Shown: positions 25,251 to 33,787, numbered from the stretch's first letter. The stretch is 64,000 nt of DNA from Mycolicibacterium frederiksbergense (GCF_012223425.1 NZ_CP038797.1:277438-341437), one strand, 5' to 3'. Notes: generated by a model not told the origin, from the letters alone. Numbers and translations are program-made.

Positions 25251-27095
25251 ATGTCGGCATCCAGTCCACCCATGCGACACGGTGATCGCGCGGCCGAGGT
25301 AGCGGCGGGGAAGCCGCCGAGTGCCCGCCCGGCGACCCAGCTTGCCGACGCCGACGCGTCCGTGTGGTGGCAGTCGGTACACCAGCTGATCGACCGCCCT
25401 GTGCGCGACCTTCTCGACGGATTCGACGAGATCGCCGCTGCTGCTATCCCCTATGACTGGTTGCCTGGGCGCGCACGTACGTTCTACGGCCCAGACTTCG
25501 CCACCTGGTCGGATCTCGGCCCCGAGACGATCTACTCGTTGGTCAACCGGCCCAAGGGAGGAATCGGCACCGTCCGCGCCATTCTCACCGCCGGGTGGGA
25601 AGCCGTCAGGAATCGGCGGGCTCTGGACATCGCCAGCTCCGACGCTCCGAGCGCTGTGGGTCGCCTGTTGGATCGCCTCACCGCCTACGACCGCGCTGCG
25701 CTGGCCGGATGCAGCTGGGCGCTGCAGCCCATGACCCGCGCGGCGATGGCCGAGCTGCTCGGCGTCCACCCCATCAACTTGCAGCGCAACTATCCCCGCG
25801 CCGCCGCCCGATTTCAGGGCTTGCTCGCTGATCCCTCCCACGCCGCGGTGCGCCGACACGCCGCGGAGCTGCGCTACCGGCTGGGGCCGTTGACGCAGAT
25901 GTCCAGCGCAGAAGCTGCTCTTGCGGATCTCGATTTGGCGCTCTCCGATGACACCGCGACGATGCTGCTTCACCTGGCCGGCCCGTACACGCCGGCCGAT
26001 CACACGTGGCTTGAAGACGCCTCCGCAGGGGGTCTGCAGTCTGCTGAGACCGCACTCGAGACTGCGTTCACCCAGTGGGGAGCCCCAACAACGGCAGTGC
26101 TCGCCGAAGCCCTGGCCGAACTCGGAATTCCGTACCCGACGGCTGTTGAATTCGTGGCAAGCCGGCCGGGCCTACGCCGTTTCGACCAGAAGTGGGTGCG
26201 GTGGGGAACCACGATGCTCGACAAGGTGGAGGCGGCGCTGCACCTTTCGGGTGCGCCGGCCACGGGCTCGTTGATCGCTGCCCTCATCGGCGAGGATTGC
26301 TCTGAATCGGCGGTGCGCCACGCCTTGAGTTACGACTCCCGCTTCGTCCGGACCACGCGCCAGACCTGGGCACTCAAGCAGTGGGGGCTGTCCGAGTACA
26401 CCGGCCTGTTCGGCGAGATCGCCACCCGCATCGACGCTGCCGGCGGGATAGTCGGCACCGGGGCCGTCATCGCCGACATCTGCAAGATGTTCCCCGACGT
26501 CTCCGAAACATCGGTGCGCTCCTATCTGGGTGCGCCGGCCTTCGTCGTGGACAAGCAGAAGGTGCGCCGGCGCACCGACGCTGACGGGTGGCCGCCGGTG
26601 GGCCCGGCCGCGTCGGTGCGTGGCGTTTTCCACAAGGGAAGGCACGAGATCCGGGTTGCCCTGCCGGTGACCGTCGATCATGTGCGTGGTTCCGGTCAAC
26701 CGCTGCATCCTGCCGTGGCTACGGCTCTGGGCCTCACACCCGGCAGCGAGCGGCTGTTCATTGGCGCGGCCAGCATCAATGCCTACTGGAGGACTTCGTC
26801 GATCACTGGGGGCAATGTTGGTTCCCTGCGCGCGGTGGCCGCCGGCGTCGGGGCGGAGCTGGGCGACACCTTGGTGCTGTCCTTCAATGTGTCGGATTCC
26901 ACGGTTGCTGCTGTGCGGGTTCCTTCGGATGCTGGCCCGCGGCAGCGGATGAAGGGGCTGGTGGGTCGGCTTGGTGCTGTTCCACGCCTGGATGTGGCCC
27001 GGGCGCTGCGTTGTCACCCCAACGAGGTCGACGCGCTGCTGAGGAAGCGTGGCGACGAGGCGGTCCTGGTGCTGCTCGACGACATCGGGCCGTGA
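25251..27095 (+). CDS. Large multi-domain HTH protein with sigma- and RNAP-alpha-CTD-like segments
   Basis: 614 residues from an ATG at 25251 (a GTG at 25218 is an alternative). Recognisable pieces: WSDLGPETIYSLVNRPKGGIGTVRAIL resembles the helix-hairpin-helix of RNA polymerase alpha-CTD; MTRAAMAELLGVHPINLQRNYPRAAARF resembles a sigma region 4 HTH; WALKQWGLSEYTGLFGEIATRIDAAGG with SETSVRSYLGAPAFV resembles a winged helix of the HARE-HTH kind. The C-terminus has a beta-rich segment and another HTH (RLDVARALRCHPNEVDALLRK). The role is unknown; a transcription-linked or plasmid-maintenance DNA-binding protein is the best inference. Confidence 0.6.
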   Translation: MSASSPPMRHGDRAAEVAAGKPPSARPATQLADADASVWWQSVHQLIDRPVRDLLDGFDEIAAAAIPYDWLPGRARTFYGPDFATWSDLGPETIYSLVNRPKGGIGTVRAILTAGWEAVRNRRALDIASSDAPSAVGRLLDRLTAYDRAALAGCSWALQPMTRAAMAELLGVHPINLQRNYPRAAARFQGLLADPSHAAVRRHAAELRYRLGPLTQMSSAEAALADLDLALSDDTATMLLHLAGPYTPADHTWLEDASAGGLQSAETALETAFTQWGAPTTAVLAEALAELGIPYPTAVEFVASRPGLRRFDQKWVRWGTTMLDKVEAALHLSGAPATGSLIAALIGEDCSESAVRHALSYDSRFVRTTRQTWALKQWGLSEYTGLFGEIATRIDAAGGIVGTGAVIADICKMFPDVSETSVRSYLGAPAFVVDKQKVRRRTDADGWPPVGPAASVRGVFHKGRHEIRVALPVTVDHVRGSGQPLHPAVATALGLTPGSERLFIGAASINAYWRTSSITGGNVGSLRAVAAGVGAELGDTLVLSFNVSDSTVAAVRVPSDAGPRQRMKGLVGRLGAVPRLDVARALRCHPNEVDALLRKRGDEAVLVLLDDIGP

Positions 27096-27148
27096 CCCCG
27101 ACAGGCCGGTCTCTCCCCCGCTCCCCCCTGGCTTCCCGTGTACGCCCC

Positions 27149-27478
27149 TCAGCGGCCGGTTTTGAGGTCGGCGGTGATGAGGTCGGGCTCCAGCCACAGC
27201 TGCATCGTCACCGCTGTCTGTCCGTTGGGGCTTGAGGCGGTGCACTCCAAGACGGCCAGCCATCCTCCGTCGCTTCGTCTGACCCAGGCGGTTTGACGCG
27301 CGGGCATCCATGGCTCCAGGCGCACTCCGAAGGCTCGAACCCACAGCGGCAGCTCGTCCTGGCGACGGGTGGTGCTGCCCAGCCCCGGGAAGGCGCGGGC
27401 CATGTCGATCAAGACCGGCCGATCAACGGAAAAGACCACCGGCGGAGTCGCAGGGGATGCGGGCCAGTTGCTAGGCAT
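27149..27478 (-). CDS. Small hypothetical protein, convergent with the multi-HTH gene
   Basis: 109 residues (MPSNWPASPATPPVVFSVDRP...). Composition is normal for a coding region, with aromatic-rich strands (LPLWVRAFGVRLEPWMPARQTAWVRRSDGGWLAVLECTA, read in pieces) suggesting a small beta-barrel or sandwich. No family recognised. It ends 53 bp from the convergent stop. Confidence 0.45.
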   Translation of the reverse strand: MPSNWPASPATPPVVFSVDRPVLIDMARAFPGLGSTTRRQDELPLWVRAFGVRLEPWMPARQTAWVRRSDGGWLAVLECTASSPNGQTAVTMQLWLEPDLITADLKTGR

Positions 27479-27975
27479 CGCCGGCCTCGGCGCCTCGGCC
27501 CGGGGTGCGGGTCGATCGGCGGCCGTCGAAGGCGCTCAGCTCGCACCGGTCGGTGAGGTCTGGGCTGTAGATGGTGTACCAGCAGGCTGCTGGTGGAGTG
27601 TACGTATTTCGTGCGTGCACTATTCCTTGCTTCTTAGGGCAGTCAGTTTCCTTCGAGTCCGCAACTATCGACGACTAACGAGTTTGTGCGAAGTACCTCT
27701 TGTGCTGTGAGCCTTGATGCGCGGAAGAGTTGCCGATCGAGGCCGCCTTGGCCCGCCGTGCTCCGGCGTACTCGACTGTCCTAGGTGAAGGACCATCTCA
27801 CTGTCCTCCTACATCGAGGATTCGAGACGCGCGGTATCAGACAGGAAATGAGGCACGGCAAACCAGGCGCGAAGTAACCGCAGCCGGGCCGCGTGAGGAG
27901 TCTCGTTTCTCTAGAAACGAGACGGCGGGCTCGTGCAAGGCAAGGCCCCGTCTCGGTCTTGTCTCATTGGCTTCG
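27479..27975. other. Gene-free stretch with one perfect hairpin
   Basis: No supported gene. The only notable structure is the hairpin at 27900-27923. The left half contains an AT-richer patch (27640-27690) of unclear meaning. Confidence 0.45.
27900..27923 (-). terminator. Perfect 10-bp stem-loop downstream of the thioredoxin-like gene
   Basis: GTCTCGTTTC-TCTA-GAAACGAGAC, a perfect stem with a 4-base loop, about 50 bp past the stop of the minus-strand gene. No T run follows, so an operator role is also possible. Confidence 0.5.
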
Positions 27976-28437
27976 TTAGTCGTTGACCTGCGAGTCTGCG
28001 GGCATGGGCAGTTGGTCATTGACCACGGCTGCGCACAGTGCCTGGGCGAGGCTGTATTGGGTGGGTAGCCCAGCTGGTGAGGGATGAACACGACAAGCTA
28101 GTCCGGGTTCGCTGCCAGATTGCGCCCAAGGATCGACGCCGTTGATCCTGATGGTGGGCGATCCCACGAAGGTCTGGTGAATCGCTTCGGCGGTGGTCTC
28201 AATCATGTTGATGTATACCGGTGTTCGAGTGAGACCCAGTTCGTCGAGCGTCACCCTCAGCAGTGCCTCGGCGAGCGTGGCGTGAGGGCAACCGGCAATC
28301 ACGAGCAGCTCCACCCGAGGGCCGAGGTAGGTCGCTCCACCGTCGTGTTGTGTCGTCTCGTTGGGTGTGTTCGACGCGTCCCGAACAACGCGCCCCTCGT
28401 TCGCATCGCTGAACGCTGTTTGGTCCGACAACTTGGT
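27976..28437 (-). CDS. Thioredoxin-fold protein of the metal/mercury region
   Basis: About 153 residues from a GTG at 28437, or 150 from a TTG at 28428 that is better spaced from AGAGGGTGA. The core reads VELLVIAGCPHATLAEALL, with a GCPH active-site-like start, then FVGSPTIRINGVDPW with the cis-Pro and GLACRVH..AGLP. This pattern is common for small thioredoxin-like proteins next to mercury and arsenic genes in actinobacteria. It has a single Cys at the active site rather than CxxC. It diverges from the MPT63-like gene across a long palindrome. Confidence 0.65.
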   Translation of the reverse strand, partial: TKLSDQTAFSDANEGRVVRDASNTPNETTQHDGGATYLGPRVELLVIAGCPHATLAEALLRVTLDELGLTRTPVYINMIETTAEAIHQTFVGSPTIRINGVDPWAQSGSEPGLACRVHPSPAGLPTQYSLAQALCAAVVNDQLPMPADSQVND

Positions 28438-28485
28438 CACCCTCTTTCTCGTTGGCCGATCCGGGCGCGCCGGGCCCCGGAGCAT

Positions 28486-28517
28486 CATCTACTATCTCGG
28501 TACCGACATAGTAGATG
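28486..28517. promoter_or_regulatory. 32-bp near-perfect palindrome in a divergent promoter
   Basis: Arms CATCTACTAT (28486-28495) and ATAGTAGATG (28508-28517) are exact complements around the 12-base core CTCGGTACCGAC, itself nearly palindromic about GTAC. It lies between the divergent starts at 28437 and 28577. The architecture is shared with the dyad at 50538. The TAC/GTA character suits BlaI/CopY-type repressors, and a blaI gene lies 0.8 kb away. Confidence 0.65.
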
Positions 28518-28576
28518 CTTGATGCTCGGCGGGCCGATCGGTCGGCGGCCGCAGCAATGTGAAAGAAGGAGCAAAT

Positions 28577-29161
28577 GTGTTTCGCGGACTCGGTGTGATG
28601 GTGGCGCTGGTGGCGGTGGCGGCGCTGTTTGGTGTGGGACTCGCCGCGACGGCGTCGGCTTCCGATGACTGTATGCACCGCTTTGGGTCTCAGCAGCAGG
28701 CCGAGATGGGGGGTGGCGTACAGGAGTGGTCAGTCACCAACCTCACGAAGAGCGCGGATCCCGCGCCTGGATATCCGCTGGCCGGACAGCTATGGGAGGC
28801 GACCGCGTCGGTCACGGCGACCTCAGGGGGATCGACGCCCATCATCCCCAATTTCAACGCCTCCACTGCTGATGGCGGCAGCTATCGCGTGCTGTGGCAA
28901 ATGGCGAGCCCGCAGGGGATTTCTGGCGCCGCACTGGCTCAGGGCCAGACCGCTACGGGCAAGATCTACTTCGACGTCACCGGTGGCGACCCCGTCGCCG
29001 TGAGCTACGACGCTGGAGGTTCTGAACCGCTGATGTGGTGCTGCAGCGAGGCGATGATGTGCTGTAGCGGAGCGATGATGGCGATGCAGCCAATGCCGAT
29101 GGATGACTGCGCCTGTTGTACCGATCCGGAACCGTGCCCGTGTTGTGCAGGAAACATGTAA
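28577..29161 (+). CDS. MPT63-like (DUF1942) secreted protein with a Cys/Met-rich tail
   Basis: 194 residues from a GTG at 28577 with AAGGAG five bases upstream. A signal peptide (MFRGLGVMVALVAVAALFGV, cleavage near TASAS) precedes an MPT63/DUF1942-type beta-sandwich (VQEWSVTNL, YPLAGQLWEATASVTA, TPIIPNFNAS, YRVLWQMASPQGISG, GKIYFDVTG). The last 40 residues are unusual: MWCCSEAMMCCSGAMMAMQP, then DDCACCTDPEPCPCC, giving 10 Cys and several Met in the tail, metallothionein-like. MPT63 itself has no such tail. A role as an exported soft-metal trap is inferred from composition and from the neighbouring mer and BlaI genes. Confidence 0.82.
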   Translation: MFRGLGVMVALVAVAALFGVGLAATASASDDCMHRFGSQQQAEMGGGVQEWSVTNLTKSADPAPGYPLAGQLWEATASVTATSGGSTPIIPNFNASTADGGSYRVLWQMASPQGISGAALAQGQTATGKIYFDVTGGDPVAVSYDAGGSEPLMWCCSEAMMCCSGAMMAMQPMPMDDCACCTDPEPCPCCAGNM

Positions 29162-29331
29162 CCGTCAAACCCAAGGAAACCGGCCCGTCAGAACATGACG
29201 TGGTGGACGCATCGTCGGAGGGTCATGCCGCCGTCGGCGCGCAATGTCGGTTCTCCGTACCGAGGCCGTAGGCTGGTGCAGGAGGTGTGCTTATCGCACG
29301 GCAACCCCGGCAAGGACCGAAGACGAGGTAG

Positions 29332-29721
29332 GTGAGAGTAGCGGTGCGGGTGTTCGGTGAACTCGAGACCGTAGTCATGGCGCGGTTGTGGGAATCCGGC
29401 GGCAGCGGTACCGCCCGGGAGGTGGTCGAACAGCTTCGCACCGATCGCGAGATCGCCTACACCACAGTGCTGTCGACCATGGAGAATCTCTACCGCAAGG
29501 GTCACCTCCTGCGGGAACGGGAGGGCAAAGCGTTCCGCTACCGCACCGTGCTGAGCCATCCCGAACACATCGCCGCGCTCATGCGCGAAGCGTTGAGCGG
29601 CGGTGGCGAACACGACACAGCCGCGGTTCTGGCGCATTTCGTCGGGGAGATGAGTGCCGACGAGCTGGCAGGGCTCAAAGAGGTCATCCGCCGCCGGGGC
29701 CGGACATCGCCGAAACCATGA
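29332..29721 (+). CDS. blaI: BlaI/MecI-family repressor
   Basis: 129 residues from a GTG at 29332. Winged-helix domain: FGELETVVMARLWESGG, TAREVVEQLRTDREIAYTTVLSTMENLYRKGHLLRERE (in pieces), then FRYRTVLSHPEH. The C-terminal helices are the dimerisation domain (FVGEMSADELAGLKEVI). In M. tuberculosis the homologue (Rv1846c) pairs with Rv1845c and controls genes beyond beta-lactamase. Here it may bind the TAC/GTA dyads at 28486 and 50538; no such dyad is seen right upstream of blaI itself. Its stop overlaps the downstream peptidase start. Confidence 0.88.
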   Translation: MRVAVRVFGELETVVMARLWESGGSGTAREVVEQLRTDREIAYTTVLSTMENLYRKGHLLREREGKAFRYRTVLSHPEHIAALMREALSGGGEHDTAAVLAHFVGEMSADELAGLKEVIRRRGRTSPKP

Positions 29722-30674
29722 GCATGGCCGTCTGCCTCGCGGTTTACGCGCTGGCCTTGAGCGTTTTGGCGCCGCCATTGCTGTTGCGTGCCAATCTCCA
29801 CGGTGCTGCCCCCCGCCTCGGTGTCAGCGCCTGGCTCGCCGTGATGGCCTCCGTGCTCGCGGCCTCGATCGGGGCGTTCACCCTGCTGGTGACCCATGTC
29901 CTCACCTCGGAAGGTGACATTGGTCTGATGGTGACCGGGTGCCTGGCCGGCTTGGGTTTCATCGTCCACGGCGGTTATGGCGAGTTGTTGCAGGTCAGCT
30001 TTCTAGCGCTGGCCGCGATGAGCACCCTGACGGTCGTGGTTCTGGGCAGCCGCGTGGTGCTCGCAATACGCCGTTCGCATCGGGGCAGTAGAGACCACGT
30101 CAGCGCCGCCCGGATCGCCGCCGGTGACACCTTGCCGGGGCCTGGAGGCGCCCTGATCATCGACAGCGCTCAGCGCGGGGTGTATTGCCTTGCTGGGCGA
30201 CCCCACACCATCGTCATGACCCGCGGCGCGCTCGACGCCCTCGATGGCGCCGAACTGGCCGCAGTCCTCGCTCATGAACGCGCCCACCTGAGCGGACGCC
30301 ACCATCATGTCCTGGCCGTCACCGCCGCTCTGGGCGCGATGCTGCCGCGGGTGCAGCTCTTCGCCAAGGGCGCCAGCGAGATCGCTCGCCTTTTGGAGAT
30401 GTGCGCCGACGACGCCGCCGCCCGACGACACAGCTGCGACACCATCGTCGACGCACTTGTTGCCCTCAGCCTTCCAGGCCCCACCTCGACATCACCGATG
30501 CCGGCCGCGGCGCTTGGTGCGACGGGATTGGCCGTCACTCAGCGTGTGGAACGACTTCTATTTCCGCCGAACCGGATTCGCGCCCGCCTTTACCTCACTG
30601 TGGCGACGGGCGCGGCCCTGCTCGGACCACTCCTGGCCGCCGCGCTGATGCTTGCGCCATCGATATGCCTCTGA
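29718..30674 (+). CDS. blaR: BlaR1/M56-family membrane metallopeptidase
   Basis: 318 residues, close to Rv1845c. Four to five membrane helices; the zinc peptidase motif is AAVLAHERAHLSGR (HExxH) followed by the third-ligand region LEMCADDAAARRH. There is no C-terminal penicillin-binding domain, so this is the short mycobacterial form, and its signal is unknown. The ATG overlaps the blaI stop as ATGA. It presumably cleaves BlaI to relieve repression. Confidence 0.88.
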   Translation: MSMAVCLAVYALALSVLAPPLLLRANLHGAAPRLGVSAWLAVMASVLAASIGAFTLLVTHVLTSEGDIGLMVTGCLAGLGFIVHGGYGELLQVSFLALAAMSTLTVVVLGSRVVLAIRRSHRGSRDHVSAARIAAGDTLPGPGGALIIDSAQRGVYCLAGRPHTIVMTRGALDALDGAELAAVLAHERAHLSGRHHHVLAVTAALGAMLPRVQLFAKGASEIARLLEMCADDAAARRHSCDTIVDALVALSLPGPTSTSPMPAAALGATGLAVTQRVERLLFPPNRIRARLYLTVATGAALLGPLLAAALMLAPSICL

Positions 30675-30807
30675 CCCGAGGCGCAACCCGAACAGCTGCT
30701 GCGGCAACCCCAACGAGCCGACGAGCGGATCGGGTGGTCGCTGGAAGCCAGCCGCATGTAGACACCCTTCAAACGAAAGAGGTGGCTCCACTCGTCGTGC
30801 GCCTGGG

Positions 30808-31023
30808 TCAGTCGTCGTAGTTGGCGCGGCGGGTTCGCCCTCCTTCAGGTTGTTTGCCTTCATTAATGGCCAAGAACCGTTCGGCGCATCGGCCGGAGCA
30901 GAACCATATGTCTTGATCGTCGTGCCGCACATGGTGGCTGGTTGTGCGCGGATCAATTCGAACCCCACACACGGGGTCAACGGGATATCGGGGCGGTGGG
31001 AGCGACACGCGATACACCGCCAT
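30808..31023 (-). CDS. Small YHS-domain metal-binding protein
   Basis: 71 residues from an ATG at 31023 (a TTG at 31059 is an alternative). The YHS pattern is clear: YPVDPVCGVRIDPRTTSHHV then DDQDIWFCSGRCAERFLA, with the Cys, HH and CxxxC positions typical of the domain in copper and mercury ATPases. Stand-alone YHS proteins are found beside soft-metal genes and may act as metallochaperones. No ribosome site is obvious, so the start is uncertain. It lies between blaR and merR. Confidence 0.65.
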   Translation of the reverse strand: MAVYRVSLPPPRYPVDPVCGVRIDPRTTSHHVRHDDQDIWFCSGRCAERFLAINEGKQPEGGRTRRANYDD

Positions 31024-31170
31024 AGGAGATGCGATATTGCGGAGCGCGGTGGCGCCCAAAGAGTGGCTGTGTCAACCCGATCTGGGACCACGATGACGGC
31101 CTGACTGGGACCCACCTGGCACCGGCTAATCACGCCCTTGGTCTCGGTGGTCACTGCCGAGTGGCGAGGG

Positions 31171-31560
31171 CTATAGGTATCTGCAGACCTGATCGGGGCT
31201 ACAGGTTTCGGGCTCTGGGAGGGCTGCATCGTCGCGGAGCGCAGCCACGTTGTCGCGAAGTGTTGTGAGGTCGGCGATCTGCGCGTCGATGTCGGCAAGG
31301 CGCGCGTCCAGCAGGTCACGTACGTGGCCGCAGGGAGCTTGGCCGTGGTCGCGGATGTCGAGGATCTGCTTGATCTGGGCGAGGGTGAGCCCGGCCGCTT
31401 GGCCGCGGTGGACGAAGTCGATCCGGCTGACCGCGTCGGGGGTGTAGTCGCGGTAGCCGGCCGGTGTGCGTTCGGCCGGGGGCAGCAGCCCTTGCTCTTC
31501 GTAGAACCGCAGAGTCTTGGTGGTCGTGCCTGCCGCCTCGGCGAGTTCTCCGATCCGCAT
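31171..31560 (-). CDS. merR: MerR-family mercury-type regulator
   Basis: 129 residues from an ATG at 31560 with GGAGG upstream. HTH: MRIGELAEAAGTTTKTLRFY, then EEQGLLPPAERTPAGYRDYT. The dimerisation helix is followed by a metal loop. Cys77 (APCGHV), Cys120 and Cys126 (TCSPDQVC) correspond in spacing to the three mercury ligands of MerR (82, 117, 126), although other soft metals are possible. Divergent from merA across a typical MerR promoter. Confidence 0.85.
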   Translation of the reverse strand: MRIGELAEAAGTTTKTLRFYEEQGLLPPAERTPAGYRDYTPDAVSRIDFVHRGQAAGLTLAQIKQILDIRDHGQAPCGHVRDLLDARLADIDAQIADLTTLRDNVAALRDDAALPEPETCSPDQVCRYL

Positions 31561-31589
31561 CCCGGCCTCCATCGTGTCGCAGGTCTCGC

Positions 31590-31621
31590 TTGACCTTCCC
31601 CTTTACTGGAAGGTCCAGTAT
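31590..31621 (+). promoter_or_regulatory. MerR-type promoter/operator of the mer operon
   Basis: -35 TTGACC (31590-31595) and -10 CAGTAT (31616-31621) are separated by 20 bp, the over-long spacing that MerR-family activators need. Inside is the dyad GACCTTCC (31592-31599) / GGAAGGTC (31608-31615), closely similar to CueR/MerR operators. It lies 45 bp upstream of the merA start. Confidence 0.8.
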
Positions 31622-31665
31622 CGCTGCATCAGGAGCGTTTCCCAACAGTTCTGGGAGGAATCGGG

Positions 31666-33090
31666 ATGCAGACCAGGTACGACCTCGCGATCATCGGATC
31701 CGGCGGCGGTGCGTTCGCGGCGGCCATTCGTGCGACCTCTCTGGGCAAGTCGGTGGTGATGGTCGAGCGTGGCACGTTCGGCGGCACGTGTGTGAACACC
31801 GGCTGCGTGCCGTCGAAGGCACTGATCGCAGCCGCGGAGGCCCGGCACGTGGCCGCGGACGCGCCGACCCGGTTCCCGGGCATCGCCAGCGTCGCGGGCG
31901 CGGTGGACATGCCGGCCCTGATCGGCGGAAAGCAGGATCTCGTCGAGGCCCTGCGGGGTGAGAAGTACGTCGACGTCGCCGACTCCTACGGTTGGCAGGT
32001 CCGCCGCGGCAACGCCGCGTTCGCCGGCACTCCGGATTCGCCCCTGCTCGAGGTCGCCGCGGCGGATGGCAGCGTCGAGACCATCGAGGCAGCGCAGTAC
32101 CTGGTGGCCACCGGGTCCCGTCCCTGGGCCCCGCCGATCCAAGGGTTGGAGGAGGCCGGGTACCTGACCTCGACTACGGCGATGGAGTTGACCGAGGTCC
32201 CCGACTCGCTGCTGGTGCTCGGTGGTGGCTACGTGGCCCTGGAGCAGGCGCAGCTGTTCGCCCGGCTCGGGTCGACGGTGACCCTGCTGGTTCGGTCCCG
32301 GCTCGCGTCGAAGGAGGAGTCGGAGGTCTCCAAGGCGCTGCAGGAGGTCTTCGCCGATGAGGGCATCCGGGTGGTCCGCCGAGCGGTCCCGACCCGCGTG
32401 ACCCGCGACGCCGCCACCGGCCAGGTGGTGGTGACCGCGGACGTCTCCGGTGGCGCGCAGGAGTTCCGCGCCGACGAGGTTCTGGTCGCTCTCGGCCGCC
32501 GACCGGTGACCGACGGGCTCAACCTCGACGCGGTCGAGGTGAAGACTGGCGAGGTCGGCGAGATCGTGGTCACCGACCAGCTGCAGTCCTCCAACCCGCG
32601 GATCTGGGCGGCCGGTGACGTGACCGGGCACCCCGAGTTCGTCTATGTCGCCGCCCACCACGGCACCGTGGTCGCCGAGAACGCCTTCACCGACGCCGAG
32701 CGGTCGGTGGACTACATGCGGCTGCCCCGGGTCACGTTCACCAGTCCCGCGATCGGCGCAGTCGGGATGACTGAGGCCCAAGTCCTCGCGGCCGGGATCC
32801 GCTGCGACTGCCGGGTGCTCCCGCTGGAATACGTGCCGCGAACGCTGGTCAACCGGGACACCCGCGGCTTCATCAAGATGGTCGCCAACGCCGACACCGG
32901 CGAGATCCTCGGCCTGACCGCGGTCGCCAAGGACGCCGGCGAACTGGCCGCCGCGGGCGTCCACATCATCGGCAAGACCATCGCCGAGGTCGCCGACGCC
33001 TGGGCGCCTTACCTGACCATGACCGAGGGCATCCGGATCGTCGCGAAGGCCTTCACCACCGACGTCTCCAAGCTCTCCTGCTGCGCCTGA
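31666..33090 (+). CDS. merA: Mercuric reductase
   Basis: 474 residues; reduces Hg(II) to Hg(0) with NADPH. FAD site YDLAIIGSGGGAFAAAIRA near the N-terminus, redox pair Cys42/Cys47 in GGTCVNTGCVPSK, NAD site LLVLGGGYVALEQAQ, AAGDVTG, and the C-terminal vicinal pair Cys472-Cys473 (KLSCCA) that hands Hg to the active site. It lacks the N-terminal MerP-like domain of longer MerA proteins. GGGAGG precedes the ATG. First gene of the mer operon. Confidence 0.95.
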   Translation: MQTRYDLAIIGSGGGAFAAAIRATSLGKSVVMVERGTFGGTCVNTGCVPSKALIAAAEARHVAADAPTRFPGIASVAGAVDMPALIGGKQDLVEALRGEKYVDVADSYGWQVRRGNAAFAGTPDSPLLEVAAADGSVETIEAAQYLVATGSRPWAPPIQGLEEAGYLTSTTAMELTEVPDSLLVLGGGYVALEQAQLFARLGSTVTLLVRSRLASKEESEVSKALQEVFADEGIRVVRRAVPTRVTRDAATGQVVVTADVSGGAQEFRADEVLVALGRRPVTDGLNLDAVEVKTGEVGEIVVTDQLQSSNPRIWAAGDVTGHPEFVYVAAHHGTVVAENAFTDAERSVDYMRLPRVTFTSPAIGAVGMTEAQVLAAGIRCDCRVLPLEYVPRTLVNRDTRGFIKMVANADTGEILGLTAVAKDAGELAAAGVHIIGKTIAEVADAWAPYLTMTEGIRIVAKAFTTDVSKLSCCA

Positions 33091-33127
33091 CCCGCACCCA
33101 CCCCACTCAACGAAGGAGGCATCCGCG

Positions 33128-33787
33128 ATGTCGGACCTCAGCACCCAACTGCCCCAACGACTCACCCGACCCGAGGAGACCGGCCTTGACGCCGGCCTGC
33201 TGATCCCGCTGCTGCGGCTGCTCGTCGACGGCGACCCCGTCACCGTCGAGCAACTCGCCGCGGCTGCGAGCCGCACCCTCGATGACGTACGGCGCGGTCT
33301 CGCGGCGGTGCCGGACACCGAGTACGACGATCAGGGCCGGATCATCGGCCAGGGCCTCACCCTGCGCCCCACCCCGCACCGGTTCACCGTGGCCGGTGAG
33401 GAGCTCTACACCTGGTGTGCGCTGGACACGCTGATCTTCCCCGCCCTGCTGGACCGCCCGGCAAAGGTGGAGTCGGCCTCCCCGGTCAGCGGCGAGCCGG
33501 TTCGGGTCAACGTCGACCCCACAGAAGGTGCAACCAGCGTCGATCCGCCCACCGCGGTGGTGTCGCTGGTGAACCCGGAGCAGATCACCTCGATCCGTTC
33601 CTCCTTCTGCAACCAGGTGCACTACTTCACCTCCCCCGAGGACGCCGCGGGCTGGCTGGCCGAGCACCCCGGCGCGGAGGTGGTCCCGGTGGCCGAGGCG
33701 TGCCGGATCGGGGCCGCCCTCGCCACCGGCCTGCTCAACCGCCTCCAGGCGCCCGCCGCGGCCGACGACAGCCACAGCTGCTGCTGA
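33128..33787 (+). CDS. merB: Alkylmercury (organomercurial) lyase
   Basis: 219 residues; cleaves the carbon-mercury bond so that MerA can reduce the released Hg(II). The catalytic residues are in place: Cys97 and Asp100 in YTWCALDTLIF, and Cys161 in SSFCNQVHYF, matching Cys96, Asp99 and Cys159 of plasmid R831b MerB. The N-terminal HTH-like domain is present. The C-terminus ends in HSCC, an extra Cys pair that may pass Hg on. 37 bp after merA with GAAGGAGG upstream. Confidence 0.95.
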   Translation: MSDLSTQLPQRLTRPEETGLDAGLLIPLLRLLVDGDPVTVEQLAAAASRTLDDVRRGLAAVPDTEYDDQGRIIGQGLTLRPTPHRFTVAGEELYTWCALDTLIFPALLDRPAKVESASPVSGEPVRVNVDPTEGATSVDPPTAVVSLVNPEQITSIRSSFCNQVHYFTSPEDAAGWLAEHPGAEVVPVAEACRIGAALATGLLNRLQAPAAADDSHSCC

